From Eubacterium ventriosum (GTDB lineage Bacteria; Bacillota; Clostridia; Lachnospirales; Lachnospiraceae), in NCBI RefSeq assembly GCF_025150745.1, contig NZ_CP102282.1, positions 2,367,501 through 2,431,500 on the forward strand: DNA of 64,000 bases. The letters are read 5' to 3'. Shown in pieces: positions 1 to 8,279 of this stretch. Below the pieces are notes generated by a model that was not told the origin of the DNA, did not search any database, and worked only from the letters and a program-made list of their open reading frames with translations. Made by a program: the position numbers and the translations under genes. Each line of letters begins with the position of its first letter. Position 1 is the stretch's first letter.

Positions 1-117
1 AGCCTCATCAAACTCACCATTTCTGGCTTTTTCAACTGCTTTAAAGAATGATGAAAATGCATCTCCTGCATAACTTATAAGCTGAAAAGCAACCATCTGT
101 GCTTCTTCTCTATTCAT
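1..117 (-). CDS. PTS lactose/cellobiose-family EIIA component (partial, 3' end beyond window)
   Basis: Only the first 39 codons are in the window. The protein begins MNREEAQMVAFQLISYAGDA and continues with an Ala/Lys-rich amphipathic helix, which resembles the N-terminal helix of the PTS lactose/cellobiose EIIA family (ChbA/CelC/LacF). That family is a three-helix protein carrying phosphate from HPr to EIIB. The active-site His lies beyond the edge and cannot be checked. The start is fixed by an AGGAG 6-7 nt upstream of the ATG at 115-117. The gene is divergent from a PRD/EIIA regulator at 297, the usual layout of a beta-glucoside or cellobiose PTS operon with its activator. Confidence 0.7.
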   Translation of the reverse strand, partial: MNREEAQMVAFQLISYAGDAFSSFFKAVEKARNGEFDEA

Positions 118-188
118 TGCTTTCTCCTTTCGTTTTTTGTTTATGCCATTATTATATTTTATAAATTTTTCATTTACAAATCATCTTT

Positions 189-204
189 TGCGGTGTACAC
201 CGCA
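189..204. promoter_or_regulatory. 16-bp perfect palindrome between divergent PTS genes
   Basis: TGCGGTGTACACCGCA is an exact palindrome in an otherwise AT-rich 179-bp spacer. It lies 72 bp upstream of the EIIA start and 93 bp upstream of the regulator start. Its position and GC contrast suggest an operator for the adjacent LicR/MtlR-type activator or another regulator. No binding site of known family was matched. Confidence 0.45.
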
Positions 205-296
205 CCTATATATTTGCCTGTACTTTTCTAATGTTGTATAATTTAATTACTTTAATAATTTATGATTACATTTTATATTTTTAAGGAGATATTTGT

Positions 297-2192
297 ATGA
301 ATAGATTTACTGATCGTCAGAAAAAAATAATTAAGGAAATACATAATTCCAATACTTTCATTACAGGTAAATCTCTAAGTCTGATTCTTAATGTTTCACT
401 TAGAACTATTCAATCTGAAGTTTCTGCCATTAACAAAGTACTGCATTTAATACTTTCTACTAACAGAGGCTATAAGATTGATGATAATCTGTATAAAACA
501 ATGGATTTTACCGCCATTGAAAAAGAGCAGAATTTAGAACATATTATTGTCAAAAAAGTATTTTTCCATAATCCTCATTATAACATTGATGATTTGGCAG
601 AGGTTCTTTACATAAGTACCACAACTTTAGAAAAATACTTTAAAAAGATTAATGATACTCTTTCTGATTTTGATTTAAAAATAGTCAGAACTAATAATAC
701 TGTTTTTGTTTCAGGAAATGAATTAAATAAGCGAAAATATTTAAACAAAATTATTTTTGATGAAATCAATCCTGCCTTTAACAGTATTGATAATTTGAAT
801 AATTATTTTGAAGGAATTGACGTTGACAAAATTAAAATTATTATTCTTAATTCAATCAATAAGTATCACTATTACGTCGACAATGCTTACTACAACAACA
901 TAATTGTAAACATAACTATTGCTCTTTACCGTATGCGTACCGACCACTATGTTTCAGAACCTTTAAGAAATATTAGTGATAAGGCTGAAACTGTAGAATC
1001 AAAAATTGCTACAGAAATATGCACTCAGTACTCAGCCCATTGCAATATTGATCCTTCTGAAGATGATATTTTTTATATTTCATCACTTCTTGAAGGCATA
1101 ATCAAACCTATAAGCAATGATGCACAATCTGTTTCACAGGATATTTTGACATCTGATTTTATTGAAGAAATCCGTGAAATTTTGTTAAATGTATTTTCTT
1201 CTTATATGTTGGAAATTAACTTTGATGAATATCTTTATAGTTTTGCCCTACATATACATGGTTTAATTAAGAGAGCAAACAGTATACAGTCTTCAGGCAA
1301 TGACTTTTTAAATAACATAAAAAAGAATTGTCCTTTTATATATGATGTTTCTGTTAGCATTGCTCAGAAATTAAATAAAAAATATAATATTAGCATTGCT
1401 GACTCTGAGATTGGATATATTAGCATACACATAGGTTACTTAATTGAATCTTCCAACAGTGATTCAGATAAAGTTTCCGTACTGCTTTTATGTCATGATT
1501 ACCATCATATTAATTCGAATATTGAAAAGAAATTATTAGACAATTATCAGAATTTTATTACTTTAAAATTATTTACAACTGATAATCGTTCTGCTTTGAT
1601 TAATGCTTATTCAGATTTAATTGTAACAACAAAACCGTTAAACCTCATCGGCAAAGAAGTTATTGTTGTTTCTCCATTTTTTACAATGATGGACCAAATA
1701 AATGTTGATAATGCCATTCACAAATGTTTGGAAAATAAGCAAAAAATTAAACGCAACAATATTTTGTCCTCTTTTTTCGATGAAAAACTTTTCTTCAAGT
1801 CTAATGATTTTGGAAATAAAGAAGATGTTATTAGATTTTTAGGACAAAATGTTATTGATTATGGATTGTGTGAAGAAGGTTTTGTTGAATCTGTTTTAGA
1901 ACGTGAGCAACTTTCATCAACTTGCTTTTTTGATACTTTTGCAATTCCACATGCCCTTGACATGAATGCTACCCATACAATGATTTGCGTTCTCACAAGT
2001 GAATCGGGTATACAGTGGGATGACCATGTTATACATATTGTTCTTATGCTGGCTGTTCAGCAAAATGACAGAAAAAAATTTATGGAACTTTATAATGGTA
2101 TTGTTCAAACTCTGGAAAAACCTGAGAAAGTAAATAAATTAGTTTTGTCTGACAATTTAATGGATTTTTTGAATCAGCTTCTTGAAAAATAA
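297..2192 (+). CDS. PRD-domain transcriptional regulator with PTS EIIB-like and EIIA modules (LicR/MtlR type)
   Basis: The 631-residue protein has the layout of PTS-controlled activators. An N-terminal HTH_11-type winged helix (about 5-60) is followed by a second Mga-like HTH (about 75-160). Two PRD domains come next (about 175-290 and 290-395), with His-containing segments such as FALHIHGLIK and SIHIGYLIE. An EIIB-like segment with Cys in SVLLLCHDYHH lies near 395-470. A mannitol/fructose-type EIIA ends the protein, with the phosphorylatable His at about 552 in FAIPHA. In this family, phosphorylation of PRD, EIIB and EIIA sites tunes activation of a PTS operon, here presumably the divergent cellobiose-type genes. 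AAGGAG sits 8 nt before the ATG. The exact sugar is not determinable. Confidence 0.88.
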   Translation: MNRFTDRQKKIIKEIHNSNTFITGKSLSLILNVSLRTIQSEVSAINKVLHLILSTNRGYKIDDNLYKTMDFTAIEKEQNLEHIIVKKVFFHNPHYNIDDLAEVLYISTTTLEKYFKKINDTLSDFDLKIVRTNNTVFVSGNELNKRKYLNKIIFDEINPAFNSIDNLNNYFEGIDVDKIKIIILNSINKYHYYVDNAYYNNIIVNITIALYRMRTDHYVSEPLRNISDKAETVESKIATEICTQYSAHCNIDPSEDDIFYISSLLEGIIKPISNDAQSVSQDILTSDFIEEIREILLNVFSSYMLEINFDEYLYSFALHIHGLIKRANSIQSSGNDFLNNIKKNCPFIYDVSVSIAQKLNKKYNISIADSEIGYISIHIGYLIESSNSDSDKVSVLLLCHDYHHINSNIEKKLLDNYQNFITLKLFTTDNRSALINAYSDLIVTTKPLNLIGKEVIVVSPFFTMMDQINVDNAIHKCLENKQKIKRNNILSSFFDEKLFFKSNDFGNKEDVIRFLGQNVIDYGLCEEGFVESVLEREQLSSTCFFDTFAIPHALDMNATHTMICVLTSESGIQWDDHVIHIVLMLAVQQNDRKKFMELYNGIVQTLEKPEKVNKLVLSDNLMDFLNQLLEK

Positions 2193-2212
2193 AATTTTAT
2201 AAGATCACAGTA

Positions 2213-2268
2213 TCCCAAAGACATTATTCAACCTGTGCTTAAGCAATGATTGAATAATGATTTTGGGA
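2213..2268. terminator. Bidirectional terminator hairpin between convergent genes
   Basis: TCCCAAA and ATTATTCAA pair with TTGAATAAT and TTTGGGA around an 18-nt loop. It lies in the 99-bp gap between the convergent PTS regulator and macrodomain genes, so it may serve both. Confidence 0.6.
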
Positions 2269-2291
2269 CACACTAATCTTCATTTTTAAAA

Positions 2292-3116
2292 TTATTTATA
2301 TAATTTGTCGTATATCTCCCTATCCAAGTCTTTATACACGCAGAAAATAACTCTTTCTATATTATTTTCCTTTTTCATCAAAAATCTTTCCACTGTGTCT
2401 TTTGCTATTACTGCCGCTTCTTTATTTGGAAATCTAAACTCTCCGGTTGAAATGCAACAAAATGCAACTGTTTTCAAACCATTTTCAGCACAGCAATTTA
2501 AAACACTTTCATAGCAGTTCTTTAAGTCATTGCATAACTCATCATTTAAGCCAAAATAGCATATGGGACCTACTGTATGTATTACTTTTTTACAGGGCAG
2601 ATTATAAGCTTCTGTTATGGTTGCTGTTCCTGTTGGCTCCTCATAATTTGTACCATATTTTATTTTTCTCTGATTCATAATTTTGTTGCATTCTTCCCTA
2701 AGTTCCATTCCTGCCCCACTGTGAATGGCATTGTCTATGCATCTGTGACACGGAACGAAACATCCAAGAAGTGCTGAGTTTGCCGCATTTACTATTGCAT
2801 CAACCTTAAGCCTTGTCATGTCACCCTGCCATATTGAAATTTTATCTGCCAGTGGGTTATTACTTCCATGCTGTTCCTTAACCGTTGGAATCATATCTAA
2901 TGTAACAATCCCTTTTTCAAAAGTCTGATTCTGCAAAAATTCATCCTGAACTTTCAATATTTTTCTGTCAATGTACCTTGGCATTCTTATATTCATTAAT
3001 GAACGGACTGCTTCTTTTTTTGCAGTTTCATTTTCTTCCACCTGAAGATTTTTGTATTGAACTGAATCTTCTTTTAACTTTTCCAACAAAAAATCCAATC
3101 TTTCCTGCTGTTTCAT
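2292..3116 (-). CDS. Zinc-containing macrodomain protein (ADP-ribosyl hydrolase, SirTM-linked class)
   Basis: This 274-residue protein has an N-terminal helical extension of about 90 residues and then a macrodomain. GDMTRLKVDAIVNAANSALL (about 98-117) is the ADP-ribose binding start, and GAGMELREEC and ISTGEFRFPN follow. Between them, C119, C123, H124 and C126 form the Cys/His insertion typical of zinc macrodomains. Those enzymes remove ADP-ribose placed by class M sirtuins on lipoylated GcvH-L proteins. The ATG overlaps the TGA of the upstream sirtuin relic (ATGA), so the two were translationally coupled. The lipoate ligase and GcvH-L partners usual in this operon are not present here. With the sirtuin destroyed, the enzyme may be an orphan. 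Confidence 0.88.
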   Translation of the reverse strand: MKQQERLDFLLEKLKEDSVQYKNLQVEENETAKKEAVRSLMNIRMPRYIDRKILKVQDEFLQNQTFEKGIVTLDMIPTVKEQHGSNNPLADKISIWQGDMTRLKVDAIVNAANSALLGCFVPCHRCIDNAIHSGAGMELREECNKIMNQRKIKYGTNYEEPTGTATITEAYNLPCKKVIHTVGPICYFGLNDELCNDLKNCYESVLNCCAENGLKTVAFCCISTGEFRFPNKEAAVIAKDTVERFLMKKENNIERVIFCVYKDLDREIYDKLYK

Positions 3117-3717
3117 AATTGCTCCTTACTGATTTCCTCTATAGTTTGTTTTAAATCTGCATTTATGCCTATTGCTCTTTCCCCAAAGCTTTCCGGTACA
3201 ATTGCCTCATCTTCCACGAAATATCTCTCTCATCTAAGATTCATAGCCATTGGTCCACCACAAACAGGACATTTAGGAACCATATAAGTTGGTATAACAC
3301 AATTTTTTCTCGCCTGATTCATTTGATTGAAAACGAATACATATCTTTCATTCCGTATTTTTCTATAAATTTAGGAAAGTTCTTCTTAAATCTTTCCCCA
3401 TCATACGTTAGTCCTGCTGCTGTAGAAAGACCTGCTCCAGCTCCTATCAAAATATAATCTGCTTCTTTTATGTATTTTGCTGCTTTTTTAATCTTTTCCA
3501 CTGCATTATTAGGACAAACTTCCATGCAATTACCACAATGAAGGCAATTATTTTCTCTAATTCTAAATGGTATACTTAAAGTATCAATGCAATTCTGTGG
3601 ACACTTGCTTGTACATAATCCACAACCAATACATTTTTCATTTATTCTATATCCGTATTGTTTTTCTTTTTCCGCACCAATGGCAAAGTTTGCTCTTGTT
3701 ATTGGTTTCATTATCAT
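3113..3717 (-). pseudogene. Degraded SirTM (class M sirtuin) gene with ferredoxin-type N-terminus and internal deletion
   Basis: The first 132 codons are open. A two-[4Fe-4S] ferredoxin module has CIGCGLCTSKCP and CLHCGNCMEVCP. It is followed by the sirtuin nucleotide-binding start YILIGAGAGLSTAAG and then stops at KDMYSFSIK. Downstream, in another frame, comes the zinc-ribbon part (VPKCPVCGGPMAMNLR), an in-frame TGA, and the tail YFVEDEAIVPESFGERAIG. That tail ends in a TGA overlapping the macrodomain start. The central part of the sirtuin is therefore missing and the frame is broken. The N-terminus resembles the ferredoxin tail of pyridoxamine-oxidase-like Fe-S proteins, so the open part may itself be a fusion. 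AGAG lies just before ATGATAATG. The truncated ORF could still be made. Confidence 0.8.
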
Positions 3718-3726
3718 TTCTCTCCG

Positions 3727-3789
3727 TTGTAATATTTATTATTACAATTATATATAACAGCTGTCAGTTGTAATGTCAATAGTTACAAC
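3727..3789 (-). promoter_or_regulatory. Promoter of the sirtuin/macrodomain operon with two flanking TTGTAA inverted repeats
   Basis: On the minus strand TTGACA, a 17-nt spacer and TATATA form a near-consensus sigma-A promoter. One inverted repeat, GTTGTAA-N9-TTACAAC (3767-3789), covers the -35. Another, TTGTAAT-N7-ATTACAA (3727-3747), lies between the -10 and the ribosome site. The paired 7-bp arms suggest two sites for one dimeric repressor. The neighbouring Rrf2 protein is the obvious candidate. Confidence 0.6.
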
Positions 3790-3812
3790 ATTATTTGTTT
3801 TTTCAAAAAATT

Positions 3813-3840
3813 AAACCGGCAAGATAATTCCTGCCGGTTT
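3813..3840 (-). terminator. Terminator after the Rrf2 gene
   Basis: AAACCGGCA pairs with TGCCGGTTT (9 bp, 10-nt loop). On the minus strand it is followed by AATTTTTTG. It ends the Rrf2 transcript and separates it from the sirtuin promoter. Confidence 0.75.
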
Positions 3841-3875
3841 CTTTATACTTTAATCTTTTAGAATATTGTATTGCA

Positions 3876-4307
3876 CTACCCTATCAATTTCTGTATATCC
3901 ATTTCCACATCTTCCAATGTTATTGAATTAAGTTCTTTTTCCATTGCCTTCTGTACCTGCTCAAGTTTTCCATCCAATACCGTGTGGATGCTTCGTCCAA
4001 CTGGACACTGTGGATTAGGATTTTCGTGAAAATGGAATAATTCGCCACCTTCCACACATTCTACAGCCTTGTAAACATCAAGTAATGTTATCTCATTTAG
4101 AGGTCTTGTTATTTTAGCTCCGCCTGTGCCTCTGGCAACTTCAATTAGATCTGCTCCTTTAAGTTGTCCTAAAATCTTTCTTATAATAACAGGATTAACA
4201 TTTGTACTTCCTGCAAGAAAATCACTTGTTATTTTATAGTCATTTTCAAATGTTTTAATACATGCAAAAATATGCACTGCTACTGTAAATCTACTTGAAA
4301 TCTGCAT
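3876..4307 (-). CDS. Rrf2-family transcriptional regulator
   Basis: The 143-residue protein begins MQISSRFTVAVHIFACI, the conserved Rrf2 opening, and has a winged helix to about residue 65. A basic/glycine wing (ARGTGGAKITRP) and a dimerisation helix follow. Only one Cys is left in the sensor loop (NPQCPVGRS). It therefore lacks the three-Cys Fe-S set of IscR or NsrR and is closer to the YwnA-like members. It lies upstream of the ferredoxin/sirtuin promoter with its two TTGTAA inverted repeats and beside a flavin reductase-rubredoxin, which suggests redox-linked control. The link is inferred from position. Confidence 0.85.
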   Translation of the reverse strand: MQISSRFTVAVHIFACIKTFENDYKITSDFLAGSTNVNPVIIRKILGQLKGADLIEVARGTGGAKITRPLNEITLLDVYKAVECVEGGELFHFHENPNPQCPVGRSIHTVLDGKLEQVQKAMEKELNSITLEDVEMDIQKLIG

Positions 4308-4421
4308 TGGTTTTCCCTTCTGTTAAATATTATATATGATTACAGTGTAAAAATATCTTATTCTTCCCGTGCCTGCACAACAATTTGTGTTTTGACACCC
4401 TAATCTTAACAATTTATGCAA

Positions 4422-5051
4422 TTAACTTTCATAAATTGGCTCAAAATCATCTGCTCCATGACCGCATAACGGACAGGCATAATCTTCCGGCAACTTACTT
4501 CCCTCATAAACATAATTGCAAATCTTACATCTCCAACCAACAATTTTTTTGCCATCTTCTTTTGCAGATGCTACATTGTTTTTCGGCTTTATTTCATTTT
4601 GATATTTTGCATAAGTTATAGGTTCTTTATCGCTTAATACCTTTGCATCAACAACTTCTGCAATAAATAATGTGTGTGTTCCAAGATCATGTTGCTCAAC
4701 AACTTTTCCACTAATAACTGCGCAGGATTGCCAGCCAAGATATGGTACATCATTACAATCTGTAGGTGGTGTAATGTTTCCAAACTTGTCCACATCTCTT
4801 CCTGACTGAAAACCAAAATGCTTTATTGTTTCAAATGTACAATCATTGTCCAAAATGCTTACTGCAAAAATGCCACTTTCTTTAATCAAATCGCAAGTGT
4901 AGTTACTGTTCAATACCGAAATTGCTATTCTTACAGGATTGCCTGCTACCTGAATACAAGTGTTTGTAATACAACCGTTAGCCACTTCACCTGCCTTAGT
5001 TGATACCATAAATACTCCGTAACTTAAATTATATATTGCTTTTTTGTCCAT
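4422..5051 (-). CDS. hrb: High-molecular-weight rubredoxin (flavin reductase domain plus rubredoxin domain)
   Basis: Residues 1-150 are a flavin-reductase-like FMN-binding split barrel (MDKKAIYNLSYGVFMVST opening and a GRDVDKFG motif). The last 50 residues are a rubredoxin with CKICNYVYEG and CPLCGHGADDFE, giving the four Cys iron ligands. This fusion matches Hrb of acetogens and other clostridia. There it passes electrons from NAD(P)H to flavodiiron proteins for O2 or NO removal. No flavodiiron gene is next to it here. It is divergent from a CDF transporter and follows the Rrf2 gene's promoter region. Confidence 0.88.
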   Translation of the reverse strand: MDKKAIYNLSYGVFMVSTKAGEVANGCITNTCIQVAGNPVRIAISVLNSNYTCDLIKESGIFAVSILDNDCTFETIKHFGFQSGRDVDKFGNITPPTDCNDVPYLGWQSCAVISGKVVEQHDLGTHTLFIAEVVDAKVLSDKEPITYAKYQNEIKPKNNVASAKEDGKKIVGWRCKICNYVYEGSKLPEDYACPLCGHGADDFEPIYES

Positions 5052-5174
5052 ATCTAATCCTCCATTTCACTATATTGATTATTTTCCGTTTCGCTTTTTA
5101 TTTATAATATCATAACATTTTTATGGTTCCAACATAAATACTTTGGAAAGCAATTTTTTATTTATAATTATCTA

Positions 5175-5204
5175 TTGACTATTGTATTATACCCGATTTA
5201 TTAT
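5175..5204 (+). promoter_or_regulatory. Candidate sigma-A promoter of the CDF transporter
   Basis: TTGACT, an 18-nt spacer and TATTAT lie about 40 bp upstream of the transporter start, in the divergent spacer with the rubredoxin gene. Confidence 0.4.
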
Positions 5205-5239
5205 ATTTGAGAAGAAAAAGAAAGGATTTTTAATTTATT

Positions 5240-6133
5240 ATGGACCAACAAAAGTACAAAACGGAGAACAAAATTTTAAGGCTGTCACTGGGAGGCACCA
5301 TTACTTTTACAGTATTTGAAATCATCGCTTCCTTTGTCTTAGGTTCAAAAACCGTAATGACTGACGGCATATTTGACTTGTTTGACTTATTACTATTGCT
5401 TCCAATGTTTATTTTGGTTCCTTTTCTATACAAACCTGTTTCTGAAAAGAAACCTTATGGTTTTTCTCAAATTGAATCATTACTTGTTCTTGTAAAATAT
5501 ATTGTTTTACTTATTGTAGTTATCAATATGATTACAAACAACATTACAGTTTTACTTCACGGTGGACACACAGTTGATGCCACAAACGTTCTTATATATG
5601 AAGCTTCTCTTTGCGTGTGTTGCATAATTATGTACCTTGTGCTTCATTATCTTAGCCGTAACTATTCCTCAATGATAATCAAATCAGAGCTTTATTTGTG
5701 GAAGGTTGACATTGTAAGTACTCTTGGAATTTCAGTTGCATTTTTGTTCCAGATTTTCCTTACACACAGCCCAATTAATTTTATTATCCCTTACATAGAT
5801 TCTTCTGTGGCAATTATTGTTGCATTATTCCTTGTAAAAGAGCCAATTGTGCAGATTATCAAAAACTTAAAGGAATTGGTTTTATTCTCACCTGATCAAC
5901 AGATTATGGATGAAATCAGAGAAGTTGTAAATAAGGACATTAGCAATTATGAATATAGTCTTGATTTCTTAGATGTTACACAAACAGGGCGTAAAACATG
6001 GATTGAAGTCTACGTTAAAAGCAAAAATGACACTGTAAAAATCAAGGATTTCAAAAAAATACAGGAACATATCACAAAAGATTTGATAGACAAATTTGAC
6101 CAGATTTATGTTGAAATAGTTCCTGCTCTATAG
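5240..6133 (+). CDS. Cation diffusion facilitator (CDF) family transporter
   Basis: The 297-residue protein has about six membrane segments and a soluble C-terminal domain (about 215-297) ending in a beta strand (QIYVEIVP). This is the CDF arrangement for divalent metal/H+ antiport. The helix 2 metal motif is visible as D42 and D46 (MTDGIFDLFD). In helix 5 an Asp is kept (WKVDIVSTLG), but the His/Asp usually four residues before it is not obvious, so metal specificity may be unusual. It is 58 bp upstream of the YeiH-type exporter in the same direction and may be cotranscribed with it. Confidence 0.8.
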   Translation: MDQQKYKTENKILRLSLGGTITFTVFEIIASFVLGSKTVMTDGIFDLFDLLLLLPMFILVPFLYKPVSEKKPYGFSQIESLLVLVKYIVLLIVVINMITNNITVLLHGGHTVDATNVLIYEASLCVCCIIMYLVLHYLSRNYSSMIIKSELYLWKVDIVSTLGISVAFLFQIFLTHSPINFIIPYIDSSVAIIVALFLVKEPIVQIIKNLKELVLFSPDQQIMDEIREVVNKDISNYEYSLDFLDVTQTGRKTWIEVYVKSKNDTVKIKDFKKIQEHITKDLIDKFDQIYVEIVPAL

Positions 6134-6191
6134 CTTGTAACTATAATTTACGATTAAATTTCAAAAATACTTTTCACAAAGGAGATTTTAA

Positions 6192-7226
6192 ATGAACCTT
6201 ATAAAAGAAAAATACAAAGGCTTATTAGTTTGCCTTGCAATCGCAATTCCTGCCTGGATACTTGGCAAAATCTTTCCTATTATTGGAAGTGCCGTTATTG
6301 CTATCATTGCCGGTATGGTTATTGCTTTATTCTGGCAACCGGGAAAAACTTTCAAACCGGGAATTACTTTTACATCAAAAAAAATACTTCAGTATGCAGT
6401 TATTTTATTGGGCTTCGGTCTTAATCTTAACGTAATATTTAGTACCGGAAAGCAATCACTTCCAATAATTATTTGTACAATTTCCACATCTTTGATTATA
6501 GCATTCGCACTTCACAAAGCTATGCACATTGATTCAAATATCAGTACTTTAATCGGTGTAGGATCTTCTATTTGCGGTGGTTCTGCCATTGCTGCAACAG
6601 CACCTATTATTGATGCAGATGATGACGAAGTGGCTCAGGCTATTTCTGTTATTTTCTTTTTCAATGTTTTAGCTGCTTTATTGTTTCCAATGTTTGGACA
6701 TTTCTTAGGCTTTGATACAACATCCGGTGAAGCCTTTGGTATATTTGCCGGCACTGCTGTTAATGATACTTCATCAGTTACAGCTACTGCTTCTACTTGG
6801 GACAGTATGTGGAACCTTGGAACTCAGACACTTGATAAAGCCGTTACAGTTAAGCTTACAAGAACTCTTGCAATAATTCCTATTACTTTGGTTCTCGCTT
6901 TATTTAGGGCAAAACAATCAGGTAGCAATTCAAATGAAGGTGGATTTAGTTTTAAGAAAGCTTTTCCTATGTTTATTTTGTGGTTTATTGTTGCTTCTCT
7001 TATTACAACAATTGCCATAAGTCTTGGTGTTCCATCATCAGTATTTGCACCACTTAAAGAGCTTAGCAAATTCTTTATTACTCTTGCCATGGCTGCCATC
7101 GGTCTTGGCTGTAATGTTGTCAAGCTTATCAAAAATGGTGGCAAACCTATTTTGCTTGGTGGCTGTTGCTGGATTGGTATAACTTGCGTAAGCCTTTTAC
7201 TTCAGCACGTTTTAAACATTTGGTAA
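6192..7226 (+). CDS. YeiH-family putative sulfate exporter (UPF0324)
   Basis: The 344-residue hydrophobic protein has about ten membrane segments. Signature regions are [19 protein letters not shown] (about 117-135) with acidic DADDDE after it, and [15 protein letters not shown] (about 182-196). These match the conserved hypothetical 698/YeiH family, usually annotated as a sulfate exporter. Experimental support for that role is thin. AAGGAG lies 7 nt upstream of the ATG. Nothing in the flanks points to sulfur metabolism. Confidence 0.82.
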   Translation: MNLIKEKYKGLLVCLAIAIPAWILGKIFPIIGSAVIAIIAGMVIALFWQPGKTFKPGITFTSKKILQYAVILLGFGLNLNVIFSTGKQSLPIIICTISTSLIIAFALHKAMHIDSNISTLIGVGSSICGGSAIAATAPIIDADDDEVAQAISVIFFFNVLAALLFPMFGHFLGFDTTSGEAFGIFAGTAVNDTSSVTATASTWDSMWNLGTQTLDKAVTVKLTRTLAIIPITLVLALFRAKQSGSNSNEGGFSFKKAFPMFILWFIVASLITTIAISLGVPSSVFAPLKELSKFFITLAMAAIGLGCNVVKLIKNGGKPILLGGCCWIGITCVSLLLQHVLNIW

Positions 7227-7365
7227 ATATAGAATTTAGTGAGCATATAATTTGGTAAATAACGACACTTATTCCAATGACCTCCTATTGTTTAAATATT
7301 ACAAAATTGTTACAATTCTTTTTGTAATTGGCCAGTACAAATCTTAAAATAAGGAGGACGAAACT

Positions 7366-7437
7366 ATGTGTTTTAAATTCAATAGTTGCGACCAGTTATT
7401 TAACGCTATTTGCAAATTCTTTAACTTTGGTTGTTAA
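7366..7437 (+). CDS. Candidate 23-residue Cys-rich peptide
   Basis: A strong ribosome site (AAGGAGG, 8 nt spacer) precedes an ATG opening a 23-codon frame. It encodes four Cys (positions 2, 8, 16, 23) and six Phe, ending FNFGC, followed by TAA. The ribosome site is far better than chance. A long terminator-like hairpin follows 45 bp later and an inverted repeat ATTACAAAA/TTTTGTAAT precedes it, so it looks like a monocistronic unit. The family is unknown. It could be a metal- or redox-active micropeptide, a leader peptide, or a precursor peptide, but no maturase is beside it. Confidence 0.5.
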   Translation: MCFKFNSCDQLFNAICKFFNFGC

Positions 7438-7481
7438 TTAGTTATTTTTATAAAATAATATTCATATGTGCTTTGACACAC

Positions 7482-7558
7482 AAAAAACAGAGGACGATGT
7501 TTTGTTTGCTTGTTAGATGTTTAATCTAATGAAAGCAAGACGCACCTCTGTTTTTTAT
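7482..7558 (+). terminator. Large two-stage hairpin terminator after the micropeptide
   Basis: Outer arms AAAAACAGAGG and CCTCTGTTTTT enclose an inner hairpin with TTAGAT/ATCTAA and TGCTT/AAGCA pairs. A T-run follows on the plus strand. The internal structure is larger than a simple terminator needs. Confidence 0.65.
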
Positions 7559-7664
7559 ATACTTATTTAAAAATATTTTCTATTATTTCTTAACTTCTAG
7601 TTTTTTATTAATATTAAAATTCAAGTCTTATTTTATACTTTATTAAATTTTTTTGCTATCAACC

Positions 7665-8213
7665 TTAAAGCAATTTCATTAATTTACAGTTCTCAATGCC
7701 TGCGTCCCAGAATTTTTCCAACGGAATATTTTGCACCTGACACACAATGCTTGAATCCATTGCTCCATGTCCCACAATAATAACATCCTTACCTGCATCT
7801 AACTGTGGCTGAACTACTTCTTTAAGAAAACTCCCTGTTCTGGCAAACAAATCATCAAAAGTTTCTCCATCTTCCACACCTGGATAATTAGCCGGATCCT
7901 TAAACAACTTTCTAATAGGGCTTCCCTCCATCTGAGACGGATGTGTTACACCTTCATACACGCCAAAACACATTTCCATAAGCCTGTCGTCATATACAAT
8001 AGGAATGTTTCTTCCTTCCAAAACAATTTCGGCTGTCTGCTTTGCCCTAACAAGCGGTGAGCAATAGCATATGTCAAAATTAACATCTTTATATTTTTCT
8101 TTGGCTTGCTCTGCCATCTGAATGCCTTCTTCATTTAATGGAATATCTGTACGACCTTGAAGCTTATGCTTGGCATTCCAATCTGTTTTTCCGTGTCTCA
8201 TAATATATAACAT
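7665..8213 (-). CDS. Histidine phosphatase family protein (phosphoglycerate mutase-like)
   Basis: The 182-residue protein opens MLYIMRHGKTDWNAKHKLQG with the catalytic RHG motif (His7). The second Arg is in SPLVRAKQTAEI, the acid/base Glu region is DRLMEMCFGVYEG, and the second catalytic His is in IIVGHGAMD. This is a complete histidine phosphatase of the GpmB/CobC branch. Substrates in this branch range from phosphoglycerate to nucleotides and alpha-ribazole phosphate, so the substrate is open. It stands alone on the minus strand. Confidence 0.85.
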   Translation of the reverse strand: MLYIMRHGKTDWNAKHKLQGRTDIPLNEEGIQMAEQAKEKYKDVNFDICYCSPLVRAKQTAEIVLEGRNIPIVYDDRLMEMCFGVYEGVTHPSQMEGSPIRKLFKDPANYPGVEDGETFDDLFARTGSFLKEVVQPQLDAGKDVIIVGHGAMDSSIVCQVQNIPLEKFWDAGIENCKLMKLL

Positions 8214-8279
8214 AACTTTTCTCCATATCTTTTGCTAATCTAATATAATTTATACGGATATAAGCTTAACTCATTCAGG

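Noticed and set aside
3150-3230. Selenocysteine at the in-frame TGA of the sirtuin relic
   Set aside because: The gene has also lost its central domain and frame, no SECIS-like hairpin was evident, and the family has no known selenocysteine there.
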